Shown here: positions 6,318 to 6,633 of the stretch, one piece after another
Numbering within the stretch: the stretch's first letter is position 1
Layout of the letters: each line of letters opens with the position of its first letter
Origin: JANLQX01 sp031418775
Lineage (GTDB): Bacteria; Actinomycetota; Acidimicrobiia; Acidimicrobiales; JANYDT01
Direction: 5' to 3'
NCBI GenBank assembly: GCA_031418775.1
Contig: JANOJN010000158.1
Coordinates: forward strand, 1-6,633
Length of the DNA: 6,633 bases
Translations under genes and position numbers: made by a program
Notes under the pieces: model-generated
Database searches by the model: none
Seen by the model: the letters and a program-made list of their open reading frames with translations, nothing else
Told to the model about the DNA's origin: nothing

Positions 6318-6633
6318 GTGCCCTGGATCTTGGACCTCGACGGAGTCGTCTGGCGTGGAGAGACCCCGGTGGCCGGCTCCATCGCGGCGATCGACCGGCT
6401 GCGCTCGTCCGGCGAACGCGTGCTGTTCCTCACCAACAACAGCTCGGCCAGGATCGGCGGCTACGTCGCCAAGATGGCGGCGATGGGCCTGGCGGCCACG
6501 GAAGACGAGATCTGCTCCTCGGCGCAGGCCTCGGCCCTTCTGATCGAACCCGGTGAGACCGCACTGGTGTGCGGGGGCCCGGGAGTCGTCGAAGCGCTCG
6601 AGGCCCGGGGCGTGCGGTGCATCGCCGATGCCG
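6318..6633 (+). CDS. HAD-IIA family phosphatase, N-terminal part (cut by window end)
   Basis: The open frame of 105 codons runs from GTG 6318 through the right edge. Residues 4-14, ILDLDGVVWRG, hold HAD motif I (D6 nucleophile, D8 acid/base). LTNNSSAR (38-45) is motif II with T39. DGVVWRG followed by PVAG, then LTNNSS, is the signature of the NagD/p-nitrophenylphosphatase-like HAD-IIA branch. The cap begins in the last residues; motif III (Lys) and motif IV (Asp) lie beyond the window. The closest family I know in actinobacteria is the Rv1692 type, reported as a glycerol-3-phosphate phosphatase, but the substrate cannot be read from this fragment. The start is supported by TAGCGT 8 nt upstream and a good HAD motif almost at residue 1. 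No Shine-Dalgarno is seen, so it is probably leaderless. Confidence 0.9.
   Translation, partial: MPWILDLDGVVWRGETPVAGSIAAIDRLRSSGERVLFLTNNSSARIGGYVAKMAAMGLAATEDEICSSAQASALLIEPGETALVCGGPGVVEALEARGVRCIADA

Overview
The window reads as a piece of a high-GC actinobacterial chromosome. The 23S/5S sequence, heavy G/C third-position codon use, several apparently leaderless GTG starts and the gene families present all fit Actinomycetota. A lineage such as Acidimicrobiia is my best guess, but I cannot confirm it without a search.

Layout. Positions 1-475 are the 3' end of a 23S rRNA gene (peptidyl-transferase loop, sarcin-ricin loop, 3' terminus). A spacer of about 60 nt without a tRNA follows, then a 5S rRNA gene (537-652) and a strong GC hairpin terminator (663-694) that closes the rRNA operon. 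Downstream on the plus strand are a 605-residue protein with a very long Arg/Gly/Pro/Asp-rich disordered N-terminus and a TPR-like C-terminal domain (774-2591), an APH/ecdysteroid-kinase-like phosphotransferase (2645-3730), and a small SSB-like OB-fold protein (3838-4257). Two minus-strand genes follow: a DUF1015 family protein (5447-4260), whose stop codon lies 2 nt from that of the SSB-like gene, and a rhomboid intramembrane serine protease (6213-5560). At the right edge a plus-strand HAD-IIA phosphatase begins at 6318, divergent from the rhomboid gene, and is cut by the window end.

How the genes relate. The rRNA operon supplies the ribosome. The disordered/TPR protein and the HAD-IIA phosphatase belong to families that, as I recall, sit next to each other upstream of tlyA, nadK and recN in mycobacteria and streptomycetes. 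Here four genes on mixed strands lie between them. These four do not form an obvious pathway. Their mixed orientation and separate promoter candidates suggest individually transcribed genes rather than one operon.

Regulation. Several genes have a TAnnnT-like -10 hexamer only 6-9 nt before the start codon and no Shine-Dalgarno sequence, which indicates leaderless mRNAs. The SSB-like and rhomboid genes instead carry recognisable ribosome binding sites. I see no mobile element, CRISPR array, tRNA or phage gene, and no clearly new multi-gene system. The points most worth a second look are the interrupted TPR/HAD gene order, the low-complexity RNA-binding-like tail of the TPR protein, the tail-less SSB paralogue with its possible damage-type promoter, and the palindromic divergent promoter at 6266-6306.
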